The notes under the pieces were generated by a model that did no database searches, had not been told where the DNA came from, and saw only the letters and a list, made by a program, of their open reading frames with translations. A program made the translations under genes and the position numbers. A stretch of 64,000 nucleotides of DNA from Microbacterium helvum (GTDB lineage: Bacteria; Actinomycetota; Actinomycetes; Actinomycetales; Microbacteriaceae), in contig NZ_JACXZS010000005.1 of NCBI RefSeq assembly GCF_014779795.1, forward strand, positions 62,001-126,000, read 5' to 3'. Shown here piece after piece: positions 1 to 8,712 of this stretch. Within the stretch, counting starts at the first letter, position 1; every line of letters begins with the position of its first letter.

Positions 1-272
1 GAGTCGTGCGCGAGGATGACCTCATGCACGCGCGGCTCGTCGATCCTGGTGAGCAGGGCGGCGGCATCCGCCTCGCGCGTCGTCAGCCCCGAGACGCCTG
101 CCGTCACCACCGATGCCGGTGTGCCGGTGCCGTCGAGGGCGGCACGCGCGACGGCGGCCAACTGCGGCAGCAGCTCCTCGTGCGTGTCGATGCCGGGGAA
201 CACGAGGTCCTGCCCGCCCGCGCGCACCTTGATCCCGGTCTGCCCGGCATCGATCGCCAGAACTGTGCTCAT
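1..272 (-). CDS. BadF/N-acetylglucosamine-kinase-like protein, partial
   Basis: Only the first 90 codons lie in the window; the gene runs off the left edge. The N-terminus has the strand and glycine turn LAIDAGQTG that contacts ATP phosphate in the BadF/BadG/BcrA/BcrD kinase fold, followed by TAGVSGL. Known members phosphorylate amino sugars or other sugars in the cytoplasm, or act as activator ATPases; the substrate cannot be read from this fragment. The ATG at 272 has AAAGGG about 12 bases upstream. It begins 46 bases after the GH26 stop, so it is probably the last visible gene of the mannan operon, which makes a sugar kinase for the transported product the simplest guess. That role is inference. 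Confidence 0.7.
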   Translation of the reverse strand, partial: MSTVLAIDAGQTGIKVRAGGQDLVFPGIDTHEELLPQLAAVARAALDGTGTPASVVTAGVSGLTTREADAAALLTRIDEPRVHEVILAHD

Positions 273-318
273 TCGGCTGTCGCCCTTTCTTCCCCCCGAG
301 CCTCGCGCAGTGCCGGTG

Positions 319-3234
319 CTAACGCACCGAGACGGCGTCGAGCTCGTGGTGTCCTTCGTTGAGATAGACGTTGATCCCGCGCACGTCGCCGAGCAGCGCC
401 CGGCAGTCGGCGCTCAGCGTCGTGAGGTCGATCACCACCGCGTCGGCGCCGGTGTGCGCCCCCGAGACCCAGCCGGCCTGCGCGGTCTCGCACCAGGTCC
501 AGTCCGGTCCGAGCTGCAGTGCGGCCTTCGTGTCGAATCCGGTGGTCGCCGGCACGTCCAGCAGCAGCTGCGTGCGTCCGCTCAGGTCGAGGCCGCCCGA
601 CCAGCTGACCCAGTTGCCCCCGGCGCCCGGGTCGACGACCAGCCTTCCGTCCGCCGCGGCGGCGACGCCCCCGTTGGTCTCCCATGAGGCGATGTTCCAC
701 CCGTCGGCGCCCGACGTGAAGTTCGAGATCACGACGGGCGCCGTGTCGACGCGCACGGCGTCGGCCATGAACAGGGATCGGGCGAGTTCCGCGCGGTCGA
801 CCCGCGACGACGCACCGAAGCGCGCGGCGGACGCGGGGGCCATGACGGCGGAGTCGACGGCCCACGAGACGGCGGCGGTGGCGGCATCCGGAACATCCCG
901 GTACGCATGCGCAGCGCCGGTCGCCGGCGACCCGGCCAGCTGCCACAGCGCGACGGCGAGGTCGAGCCGAGACGTGCCAGAGGGGGCGGCGGCCGAGGCG
1001 TCGTACGCGGCGAACACCGCGCGCAGGTCTGCGGCCGACACCGCACGCGTCGGGTGGAACCGGCCGTTCTTGTCGCCGAGGTCGTGCACACCGTGCAGCC
1101 ACTCGATCGCGGCGTAGTCGGGGTGGTCGCGCGACACATCCGCGTACGTCGTGGGCGGCGGAGTGCCGGGCACGGCGCGAAGCTCGTCGAGCGAGACGGA
1201 ACCGGATGCCGCACCTCCGTCGACCGCGTTGACGAAGATGTTGAACGCCGTGACCTTGGCGAGCGTCTCGGGCGTGAGGCGCCGGTCGGCGTGAGCGGTG
1301 TCCCACGGCGCCGGACGCCAGTCCGCGAACGGGATGGTCGCGAGGTACGGGTCGTCGCCGGCCAGCGAAGGGTAGGCCTCGAACGAGACGCCGTCGGCGA
1401 CGAGCTGCAGCACGAGCTTGTTGTTCGACGCGTCGGGATCGACCCACAGCTGGAAGTCCCAGAACCCCGACCAATCCCCGGCGACCTGCTTGCCGATGCC
1501 GGTGTAGCTCTGGGTCGCGAACGAGTAGTCGAACCGCAGCGCCTGCTCGCCGCCGCCGACGGCCGCGCCGTCCGTGGCACGGGCGAGGCCGATCGTGTTG
1601 GCGCCGATCTGCGTGTACTCGCTGCGCAGCGCCGTGTCATCGCCGTAGCCCTCGAAGTCGTCGACGGTGCCGGGTTCCAGCTGCGGTCGCTCGCCGGTCA
1701 CGACCGTGGACGTGCGGGTGGCGACCTCGACCTCGCCCGCGATCACGTGCACCGTCAGCGTGTGCGTGGAGTTGTCGAGCAGCTCGGCCGGCACCGGCCA
1801 CGTGCCGGTCCACCACAGGCCGCCCGCCGTGGGCGCGGTCAGCTCGATGCCCGCGCCGGCCCCGTCGACCGTGACGTAGACGCGGTCGGCGTCGTAGCCG
1901 CGCACCGAGGCTCGCAGCGTGGTCGGGCTGGTCGCGACGCGCGCGCCGTCGGCAGGGCTCGCCAGGTGCACGGTCGGGGCCGCTGCGACGGCATCCGTCG
2001 ATCCGCCGTACACGTCGGGCAGATCCGACGCGAACAGCGTCCGCGGGTCGTCGAAGTACGCGAGGAAGTCGGGCAGCATCTCGCCGTCGGTGGGGGTGTA
2101 CGGCGTGGTCGACTCGCCGAAGTTGGCCCACGTGAGCATGTAGGCGGAACGGGATGCCTCGGGGTCGGCCATGATGGCGTCCAGAACGTCGGTGTACCAC
2201 GACGTGTTCTGGTTCTGCCCGTCGGGCTGCACGCCGCCGGTGATGCCGAATTCGGTGAACGCGCTGATCTTGCCGCGCGCGTCGGCGAGCTCGGCGATCA
2301 TGCCGAGATCGGCGACGAGTCCGGTGAGGAACGCGGGCGACGCGCCGGCGTCGTACGTGTCGTAGCCAAGGACGTCGATGAAGTCGTCGCCGGGGTAGGT
2401 CCGCAGGTACAGCGACGCGTCGCCGCCGAACCCGCCGCCGGGCGAGAACGCGTAGAGCAGGTTGTGCACGTCCTTGACGTCGCGCAGGTACTCGACGGTG
2501 TAGCGGTAGAGCTCGGCGTACTCGCCCGGGGTGCCGAACGCGGCTCCCCACCAGAACCACGAGCCGGCGTTCTCGTGCCACGGCCGGAACACGATCGGGA
2601 TCGGCGTGCCGTCGGAGTCGACCGCGTTCGTCGCAGCCAGTGCGACCAGGTCGAGGTAGGCGGTGAGCTCGGCGTTCTTCGCGCCGCCCGGCAGCACCGC
2701 GCGCAGCGTGTCGCCCGAGGTGTCGTAGAAGTCGCCGCTGGTGACGAAGTTCTCGATGTGGGCGCTCAGCGTCGAGATGCCGCCCAGGTCGTGCGCTTCG
2801 CGGATCGACTGCGCGAGAGTGAGAGCGTTCTGCTCACGGGTGGCGTCCGCGACGCCCGGCCGTTCGCGACCCTCGATGATGAGGGTGTCGAAGCCGAACA
2901 GGGCCGGGTAGTCGCCGGTCGCCGCCTTGACGTCGCTGGCGACGCCGTCGCGTACGGCGAAGCTCTCGCCGTAGTCGGTGGTGTGCTGGTGGCCGAACAG
3001 CATGCCCGTGCCGCGCACATCGCGCAGGTACGCGAAGAGGCTGCGCGTCTCGGGGGTCGCGGCGTCGTCGACGAGGTCGACGGGGGCCGTGGTGGCGGCC
3101 GCGGGAGCTGCGGCCGGGACGAGCCCGGCCGCGCCCGCTGCGGGCGCGAGTCCGCCGAGCACGAGCGCGGCGGCGGTCACCGTGGCGGCGGCGGTGGTGG
3201 TCAACGTGCGTACAGACAACAGGGGGCGGTTCAT
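319..3234 (-). CDS. Secreted GH26 beta-mannanase with S-layer-like domains
   Basis: A 971-residue endo-1,4-beta-mannanase that should cut mannan chains outside the cell. Residues 1-36 form a signal peptide with an Ala-rich core and an AGA cleavage region. The GH26 barrel spans about 60-440: the acid/base is E221 in RPWHENAGSWFWWG and the nucleophile is E328 in FTEFG. A region near 470-560 looks Ig/Big-like, then a beta-sandwich around 570-740, two SLH-like repeats (YADVSRDHPDYAAIEWL and YRDVPDAATAAVSWA), and a C-terminal carbohydrate-binding-like sandwich. The SLH-like part suggests attachment to the wall. The ATG at 3234 was chosen because it gives a proper signal peptide; the open frame continues upstream to 3498. 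It lies 101 bases after the GH113 gene, in the same direction. The family call is firm; the accessory-domain names are less so. Confidence 0.93.
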   Translation of the reverse strand: MNRPLLSVRTLTTTAAATVTAAALVLGGLAPAAGAAGLVPAAAPAAATTAPVDLVDDAATPETRSLFAYLRDVRGTGMLFGHQHTTDYGESFAVRDGVASDVKAATGDYPALFGFDTLIIEGRERPGVADATREQNALTLAQSIREAHDLGGISTLSAHIENFVTSGDFYDTSGDTLRAVLPGGAKNAELTAYLDLVALAATNAVDSDGTPIPIVFRPWHENAGSWFWWGAAFGTPGEYAELYRYTVEYLRDVKDVHNLLYAFSPGGGFGGDASLYLRTYPGDDFIDVLGYDTYDAGASPAFLTGLVADLGMIAELADARGKISAFTEFGITGGVQPDGQNQNTSWYTDVLDAIMADPEASRSAYMLTWANFGESTTPYTPTDGEMLPDFLAYFDDPRTLFASDLPDVYGGSTDAVAAAPTVHLASPADGARVATSPTTLRASVRGYDADRVYVTVDGAGAGIELTAPTAGGLWWTGTWPVPAELLDNSTHTLTVHVIAGEVEVATRTSTVVTGERPQLEPGTVDDFEGYGDDTALRSEYTQIGANTIGLARATDGAAVGGGEQALRFDYSFATQSYTGIGKQVAGDWSGFWDFQLWVDPDASNNKLVLQLVADGVSFEAYPSLAGDDPYLATIPFADWRPAPWDTAHADRRLTPETLAKVTAFNIFVNAVDGGAASGSVSLDELRAVPGTPPPTTYADVSRDHPDYAAIEWLHGVHDLGDKNGRFHPTRAVSAADLRAVFAAYDASAAAPSGTSRLDLAVALWQLAGSPATGAAHAYRDVPDAATAAVSWAVDSAVMAPASAARFGASSRVDRAELARSLFMADAVRVDTAPVVISNFTSGADGWNIASWETNGGVAAAADGRLVVDPGAGGNWVSWSGGLDLSGRTQLLLDVPATTGFDTKAALQLGPDWTWCETAQAGWVSGAHTGADAVVIDLTTLSADCRALLGDVRGINVYLNEGHHELDAVSVR

Positions 3235-3335
3235 CGTCGAATCCCTCTCGGTCGGCAGTGCATGGATGGGAAGGTGAGTGAGGCGGACAGGGAAGGGCGC
3301 CGATGGATGCCGGAGCCCAGGGCCGGGCGGGCGGC

Positions 3336-4301
3336 TCAGGCGCCGCCGGCCCGGCGCCGGTAGGCGTCGCGGAGGTACGCGCCGGCGGGCTTTCCGTAGG
3401 GGCAGTAGTCGTCGTTGGAATCGGCGTCGGAAGCGGAGTACAGGTGCGGCGGCCAGTCCCACAGCATGAACCCGCGCATCCAGGGCCGCTCGTCGCACGC
3501 GGCGAACATGGCTTCGTAGTACCGCAGCTGCTCTGCGCCGGACGGGCCGCCGGGCAGCGCCCAGTCGTTCGGCCGGTCGGGCGATCCCTCACGTGACGGG
3601 CATCCCGCCTCCATGAAGAAGAACGGCTTGCCCGAGTCGACCACGACCCGCTCGATCCGGTCGAGCTGCTCGCTCCACGAGTCGATCGGGTAGTACCCGC
3701 TCGACGTGATGACGTCGACCGCGTCCCACCAGGTGAGGCGGTCCTCCTGGTACTTGTCGCAGTTGTACGTGACGATGCCCGAGTACACGGCGCGGATGTC
3801 GGCGATCAGCGCGCGCCACTCGGCCTCGCGGGCGTCGGCGCGCACCATCTCGCACCCGATGCAGAGCATCTCGCACGCCTCGGCCTCGGCGATGCGCGCC
3901 GCGTCCAGCAGGAACTCGCGGTACGACGCGAACCACTCGTCCCACGTCGGTTCGCCGGGCACGTCCTGGTCGAAGAACCCGATGTGGGCGCGCCACGTGC
4001 CGTCCGCGACGTTGACGACAGGCTTCAGGCACACCTTCAGCCCGAGCGAGCGGGCCTCGCGGATCGCCCAGACGATCTCGTCGTCGGTGACGGTCGGCGC
4101 TTCGCGGAACCGCACCTCGGTCGACTGAGCCGTGTCTTGCAGGGCCGAGTACGCCAGGGCCGTCCAGTTGACGCCGTGGTCGGCCATGAGGCGCATAGAC
4201 TCGGCCGCGGCCTCGGTCGCCCAGGTTCCGCGCACGCCGGTCCACCCCCAGGTCATTCCGGCCACGTAGGGCCCGAGTGCCTGGGGGAGCGGGACGGTCA
4301 C
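3336..4301 (-). CDS. GH113-type beta-mannanase/mannosidase-like TIM barrel
   Basis: A 321-residue single-domain TIM barrel without a signal peptide, so probably cytoplasmic. It resembles the GH113 mannanases: an opening YVAGMTWGWTG, IGCEMV after strand 4 (candidate acid/base Glu), and FFFMEAGCPS near the end (candidate nucleophile Glu). Many databases call such proteins 1,4-beta-xylanase. Start is GTG at 4301, overlapping the stop of the GH2 gene by four bases (GTGA), so the two are translationally coupled. In this operon it would shorten manno-oligosaccharides after uptake. Substrate assignment rests on family resemblance plus neighbours; another beta-glycan is possible. Confidence 0.82.
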   Translation of the reverse strand: MTVPLPQALGPYVAGMTWGWTGVRGTWATEAAAESMRLMADHGVNWTALAYSALQDTAQSTEVRFREAPTVTDDEIVWAIREARSLGLKVCLKPVVNVADGTWRAHIGFFDQDVPGEPTWDEWFASYREFLLDAARIAEAEACEMLCIGCEMVRADAREAEWRALIADIRAVYSGIVTYNCDKYQEDRLTWWDAVDVITSSGYYPIDSWSEQLDRIERVVVDSGKPFFFMEAGCPSREGSPDRPNDWALPGGPSGAEQLRYYEAMFAACDERPWMRGFMLWDWPPHLYSASDADSNDDYCPYGKPAGAYLRDAYRRRAGGA

Positions 4302-6772
4302 GAGACGACCAGTTCGTTGGCGGTCCGCAGCACGCGCGGATCGGAGAGGGTGGATGCCGCCAGCACAGGTCCGTCGTGCCGCACAAGCACTGTCGTGCTC
4401 TCGCCGGGCAGCAGCGTCACGAGGGCATCGGACGCGACCGCGTCGGGGTCAACCTTGTCGACGAGGAGCGTCAGCTCGCGCACCAGGGTCTGCGCGGTGA
4501 GGGTGGCGAGCGTGCCGCCGTCGCCCGCGGTCGTGCTGACCTCGACCTGCGCGGCGCCGAGCGCGGAGTCCCGCGGCTCGGCGAAGAACCAGAACCCGCG
4601 CACCTCCCCGACGCCCGCGACCACCAGCTCGCCGGCGACGTCCTGCGCCTGCGCCACGCCCGCGGGCAGCGCGACCACGACGGTCTCGCGCGGCGCGAGC
4701 GAGAGCTCGGCGGTGAAGGCGTCAAGCTCCGCGCCGTCGAACGAGAGTCGCCGCGCCACGAGCTCGCCGCTCCAGGCCTCGGCGGTGTCATTCGACAGCA
4801 CCGCGGCGAGGCCGCCGTCACGCGGCTGGATCGTCACCGTGCGCGGCGCGAACGCGTTCTTGAGGCCGTAGTACAGCGGCTTCGGTCGCTCGTCGCCGTC
4901 GATCGCGGCCCACGACGTGACCGGCCAGCAGTCGTTCAGCTGCCACACGATCGCGCCTTGCGTGCGCGGCGCCCACGAGCGGAAGTGCTCCAGGGCGGTG
5001 CGCACCGCGAGGGCCTGATTGAGCTGCATCGCCCAGTGCCAGGTCTCCATGTCTTCGGGCAGGCGGAAGTGCGGGATGAGCCCGTTCGTGAGCTTGGTGT
5101 TGCCCTCCATCGCCTTCTGGTGCACGATCATGCCCGGCGACTCGGGGGTCAGCGGCGTGTCCGACACCGACCGCACGAGCGTCGACCACGCCGGCGGACC
5201 CTGCCAGCCGAACTCGGCCACGAAGCGCGGCGTGTGCTCGCGGTAGGTCGTCCAGTCCCGCCGGTTCCACTGCTCCCACAGGTGCATCGACCCGTGCAAC
5301 TCGTCGTTGGGGTGCGGACCGGTCTGCTGCCGGCCGTCCCAGCCCATGCCGGGGCTGAACGGGCTGCCCGGCGCGTACGGCACGTGCGGTGCGAGCTCGG
5401 CGACGAGCGCCGGGAAGAGCTCGTAGTAGTAGTGCGCACCCCAGGTCTTGCCGTCCAGGCGCAGCTTCCAGCCCCAGTCCTCGTAGCCCCAGAGGTTCTC
5501 GTTGTTGCCGGTGAGCAGCACGAGCGAGGCGTGGTGACCGAGCCGCGTGATGTTCTCGCGGGCCTCGGCCTCGATCTCGGAGCGCAGCGGGTCCTCTTCG
5601 GCGTACGCCGCGCAGGCGAACAGGAAGTCCTGCCACACCAGCAGGCCCAGCTCGTCGGCGAGCTCGTAGAAGTCGTCGGATTCGTACAGTCCGCCGCCCC
5701 AGACGCGGATCAGGTTGAGGTTCGCGTCGAGCGCCTGCGCGAACCGCCGCCGCAGCCGGTCGCGGGTCACCCGCACGGTCAGGGCGTCGTCGGGGATCCA
5801 GTTCACGCCCTTCACGAAGATCGGCTGGTCGTTCACGACGAGCGTGAACGGCGTGCCCGACTCGTCGGGGGTGAGGTCCCACCGCACGTCGCGGAACCCG
5901 ACTCTGCGCGTGGTGCGGTCGAGCACGGACCCGTTGGATGCCGCAAGCTCGACCTCCACGTCGTACAGCGGCTGCGCGCCGTACCCCGCAGGCCACCAGC
6001 GCTTGACGTCGGCGAGGTCGAGTGCGACCCGTGCACGGTCGCCGGAGGCGATGACGGTGGATGCCTCGGCCCCGGCCGCACGAACTGTCAGAGTGACGGC
6101 ATCCATTCCCGCTCTCTCGACGGTGACGTCGACCGTGACCGTGCCGCCGTCACCCGAGGGCGTCGCGACGACGCGCGTCTCGGCGAGGCGGGCGACCGAC
6201 CACGACTCCAGGCCGACCGGCTTCACGATGCCGCTCGTGTAGGTCGCGATGCCCCAGTCCCAGCCGAAGCTGCAAGCGGACTTGCGGATCGCGTCGTAGG
6301 GGAGCGGGTAGGGGCGCTGGCGCACCCCGAGAGCGACGCTCTGCTCGTTGGCGTACTTGATCGGTGAGCGGAACGCGACGACGAGCTCGTTCTCGCCTTC
6401 GACGAGCACGCCCTGCACGTCGAACCGGTACGAGCGATGCTGGTTGGCGGTCGCCCCGATCTCGCGGCCGTTCAGGCGGATGGTCGTCACGGTGTCGAGA
6501 CCCTGGAAGACGAGATCCGTGCGGTCGGCGGCATCCTGATTCCAGGCGAACGTCGTCGAGTACGTCCAGTCGACGAGGCCGATCCAGGCCAGCGCCGACT
6601 CGTTGTCGTCGAGGAACGGGTCCGGGATGAGTCCCGCCGACAGCAGGTCGGTGTGCACGCAGCCGGGCACCGCCGCGGGGATGGCGCCGTCGAAGCCGGT
6701 CGGCGCGGGACCGGCGGACGCGCGCAGCGTCCACCCGGTGTCGATCGGACGGAACGTGAGGGCGGTGGTCAC
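4298..6772 (-). CDS. GH2 beta-mannosidase
   Basis: An 824-residue cytoplasmic exo-enzyme releasing mannose from the non-reducing end of beta-manno-oligosaccharides. The order is jelly-roll N-terminal domain (residues 1-200; opens TALTFRPIDTGWTL), Ig-like domain, then a TIM barrel with the acid/base Glu in LTGNNENLWGYEDW and the nucleophile Glu in FVAEFGWQG; FGWDWG is also typical of the mannosidase branch of GH2. The chosen start is GTG at 6772, overlapping the stop of the upstream permease (GTGA). The same frame stays open to 7597 but that part is only the shadow of the permease gene. Downstream it overlaps the GH113 gene by four bases. Confidence 0.93.
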   Translation of the reverse strand: MTTALTFRPIDTGWTLRASAGPAPTGFDGAIPAAVPGCVHTDLLSAGLIPDPFLDDNESALAWIGLVDWTYSTTFAWNQDAADRTDLVFQGLDTVTTIRLNGREIGATANQHRSYRFDVQGVLVEGENELVVAFRSPIKYANEQSVALGVRQRPYPLPYDAIRKSACSFGWDWGIATYTSGIVKPVGLESWSVARLAETRVVATPSGDGGTVTVDVTVERAGMDAVTLTVRAAGAEASTVIASGDRARVALDLADVKRWWPAGYGAQPLYDVEVELAASNGSVLDRTTRRVGFRDVRWDLTPDESGTPFTLVVNDQPIFVKGVNWIPDDALTVRVTRDRLRRRFAQALDANLNLIRVWGGGLYESDDFYELADELGLLVWQDFLFACAAYAEEDPLRSEIEAEARENITRLGHHASLVLLTGNNENLWGYEDWGWKLRLDGKTWGAHYYYELFPALVAELAPHVPYAPGSPFSPGMGWDGRQQTGPHPNDELHGSMHLWEQWNRRDWTTYREHTPRFVAEFGWQGPPAWSTLVRSVSDTPLTPESPGMIVHQKAMEGNTKLTNGLIPHFRLPEDMETWHWAMQLNQALAVRTALEHFRSWAPRTQGAIVWQLNDCWPVTSWAAIDGDERPKPLYYGLKNAFAPRTVTIQPRDGGLAAVLSNDTAEAWSGELVARRLSFDGAELDAFTAELSLAPRETVVVALPAGVAQAQDVAGELVVAGVGEVRGFWFFAEPRDSALGAAQVEVSTTAGDGGTLATLTAQTLVRELTLLVDKVDPDAVASDALVTLLPGESTTVLVRHDGPVLAASTLSDPRVLRTANELVVS

Positions 6773-7701
6773 TTGACGGCTCCTGAGGTGAGGCCCTTGT
6801 AGATCCAGCGCTGCAGCAGCAGGAACGCGATGAGGGTGGGGATGATGACGAGGACGGTGCCCGCCGAGATGACCTCCCATTGCGCGCCGAACGGTCCCTT
6901 GAACCGGAACAGCGACGTGGAGATGAGACCTTCGGACGGCAGGTAGAGGAACGGTGCGTAGAACTCGTTGTACACCGCGATGCCCTTGATGATGACGACG
7001 GTCGCGATGGCGGGCTTCAGCAGCGGGAGGACGATGCGCCAGTAGATGGTCCACCGGTTCGCGCCGTCGATCATCGCGGCTTCGTCGAGTGAGACGGGGA
7101 TCGACTGCATGAACTGGATGAACAGGTAGATCGCGATGATGTCGGTGCCCATGAAGAGCAGGATCAGCGCGGCCTTCGTGTCGTACAGACCGAGTCCGTT
7201 GATGAGCTGGAACGTCGCGACCTGGCTCGTCACGCTCGGGATCAGCGTCGCGACGAGGAACAGGCCGAACACGAGCTTCTTGCCGCGGAACGCGAACCGG
7301 TCGAGGGCATAGGCAGCCATCGTGCCGATGAAGATGGTCCCGGCAAGCGACACCACGAGGACGATCGCCGTGTTGACGAAGCCTTCGAGCATCTTGCCGC
7401 TCGTGAACGCCGTGACGAAGTTGTCGAAGTTCAGCCAGTTCGACGGCGGGTCGAAGGGGCCGGACTGCGCGTACTCCGGCGCGGTCTTGAGGCTCGCGAA
7501 CAACAGCACCGACAGCGGCAGCAGCGTCACCACCGACGCGATGATCAGGCTGAGGTACTTCGCGGTCGTCGCGCTCACGCCGCGCAGGCGCTGCCACGGC
7601 GTGAGTCCGCGGATCGGGCGGGCCGGGGTCGTGCGCAGCGGCATCGTGCGCAGGGGCCCGGTGGCGTGCGGGTCGGTGCGGGCCGGATCGGTGGTGGTCA
7701 T
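6769..7701 (-). CDS. Carbohydrate ABC transporter permease, MalG type
   Basis: A 310-residue inner-membrane permease of the CUT1 sugar-transporter class. After a basic, Pro/Arg/Thr-rich cytoplasmic N-terminus of about 45 residues there are six predicted membrane helices. The EAA loop that docks the ATPase reads SLDEAAMIDGANRWTIYWRIVLP. It ends GAVK, as many MalG-type partners do. The ATG at 7701 overlaps the stop of the second permease (ATGA), and its own stop overlaps the GH2 start. No ATPase gene accompanies the transporter, so it probably uses a shared MsiK-type ATPase coded elsewhere (family knowledge, not visible here). Confidence 0.93.
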   Translation of the reverse strand: MTTTDPARTDPHATGPLRTMPLRTTPARPIRGLTPWQRLRGVSATTAKYLSLIIASVVTLLPLSVLLFASLKTAPEYAQSGPFDPPSNWLNFDNFVTAFTSGKMLEGFVNTAIVLVVSLAGTIFIGTMAAYALDRFAFRGKKLVFGLFLVATLIPSVTSQVATFQLINGLGLYDTKAALILLFMGTDIIAIYLFIQFMQSIPVSLDEAAMIDGANRWTIYWRIVLPLLKPAIATVVIIKGIAVYNEFYAPFLYLPSEGLISTSLFRFKGPFGAQWEVISAGTVLVIIPTLIAFLLLQRWIYKGLTSGAVK

Positions 7702-8693
7702 GTCAGATCGACCTTCTCGTCGGGGAACACCTTGCGCTGGATCCAGGTCACGATGAGCACGATGGCCAGCAGCACCACCGCCATGGCCGACGCCAGGCCG
7801 ACCTGCCGGAAGGTGAACGCGGTCTGCAGGGTCTGGATGACGAACGTCGCCGAGCCGTTGGCGCCGCCGGTCATGATGAACGGGATCTCGAAGACGCTCA
7901 GGCTGCCCGAGATCGCGAGGATGAACGACAGTCCGACGACACGCCGGATGCCGGGGAAGATGATCGCCCAGAACTGCTGCCAACGGCTCGCGCCGTCGAG
8001 GTCGGCGGCCTCGTACAGCTCGTGCGGGATCGACTGGATCGCTCCGAGGAACAGCACGAAGTTCATGCCCGTGTACCGCCAGACCGAGGTGCCCGCGAGC
8101 GACCAGTTCACGACGTCGGGGTTTCCCAGCCACTGCGGCGGATCTGCCACGCCGAACCAACCGAGCACGGTGTCGAGCGTGCCGCCGGGCTGGAAGAGGT
8201 AGAGGAAGACGAAGCCGATCGCGACGCCGTTGATGAGGTAGGGGAAGAACAGGATGCCGCGGAACAGGTTCGAGAACCGCGTGGAGAAGCTCAGGATCGT
8301 CGCGAAGTACAAGGCGATCGCCATCTGCGCGAACGAGGCGAAGAAGTAGTACAGGCTGACGAAGAACACCGAGAAGATGCGCGGATCCGTGAACACCTCG
8401 ACGTAGTTGTCGAGGCCGACGAAGTTCTTCTGCAGGTCGATGCCGTCCCAGTCGGTGACGCTGAAGTAGAACAGGTTCAGCGCCGGCCAGTACGTGAACA
8501 GCAGGAGCAGGCCCACGGCGGCGGCGAGGAACAGCCACGGCGTGAGGCGCTTCATGACTCCGCGGCCGGCGGGGCCGCCGCGGCGGCCCCGCCGGCCGGC
8601 CCGCCGGGTGATCCCGACGAGCCGGCCGCGGGCCGGGGAGGAGAGGGCGGCAGGGGCATCCGCCGGAGCCGCGCCTGGTGTTGCGATGGCCAT
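7698..8693 (-). CDS. Carbohydrate ABC transporter permease, MalF type
   Basis: A 331-residue CUT1 permease that should pair with the MalG-type neighbour. The first 45 residues are Ala/Arg/Gly rich and cytoplasmic; six membrane helices follow. The EAA motif is ELYEAADLDGASRWQQFW. An internal ATG at residue 47 (MKRLTPWLF) could also be the start and would remove the odd Arg/Gly-rich lead; I kept the upstream ATG because it lies only 19 bases after the binding-protein stop. Substrate is inferred from the operon: manno-oligosaccharides. Confidence 0.9.
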   Translation of the reverse strand: MAIATPGAAPADAPAALSSPARGRLVGITRRAGRRGRRGGPAGRGVMKRLTPWLFLAAAVGLLLLFTYWPALNLFYFSVTDWDGIDLQKNFVGLDNYVEVFTDPRIFSVFFVSLYYFFASFAQMAIALYFATILSFSTRFSNLFRGILFFPYLINGVAIGFVFLYLFQPGGTLDTVLGWFGVADPPQWLGNPDVVNWSLAGTSVWRYTGMNFVLFLGAIQSIPHELYEAADLDGASRWQQFWAIIFPGIRRVVGLSFILAISGSLSVFEIPFIMTGGANGSATFVIQTLQTAFTFRQVGLASAMAVVLLAIVLIVTWIQRKVFPDEKVDLT

Positions 8694-8712
8694 GTCTCTG
8701 TCGCCCCCTCCG

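Noticed and set aside
907..3363. Long plus-strand open frame opposite the GH26 gene
   Set aside because: Composition is Arg/Val/Gly-rich without domains; it is the antisense shadow of a GC-rich gene with clear GH26 motifs.
4277..6367. Long plus-strand open frame opposite the GH2 gene
   Set aside because: Shadow frame; the minus strand has the catalytic motifs and coupled overlaps.
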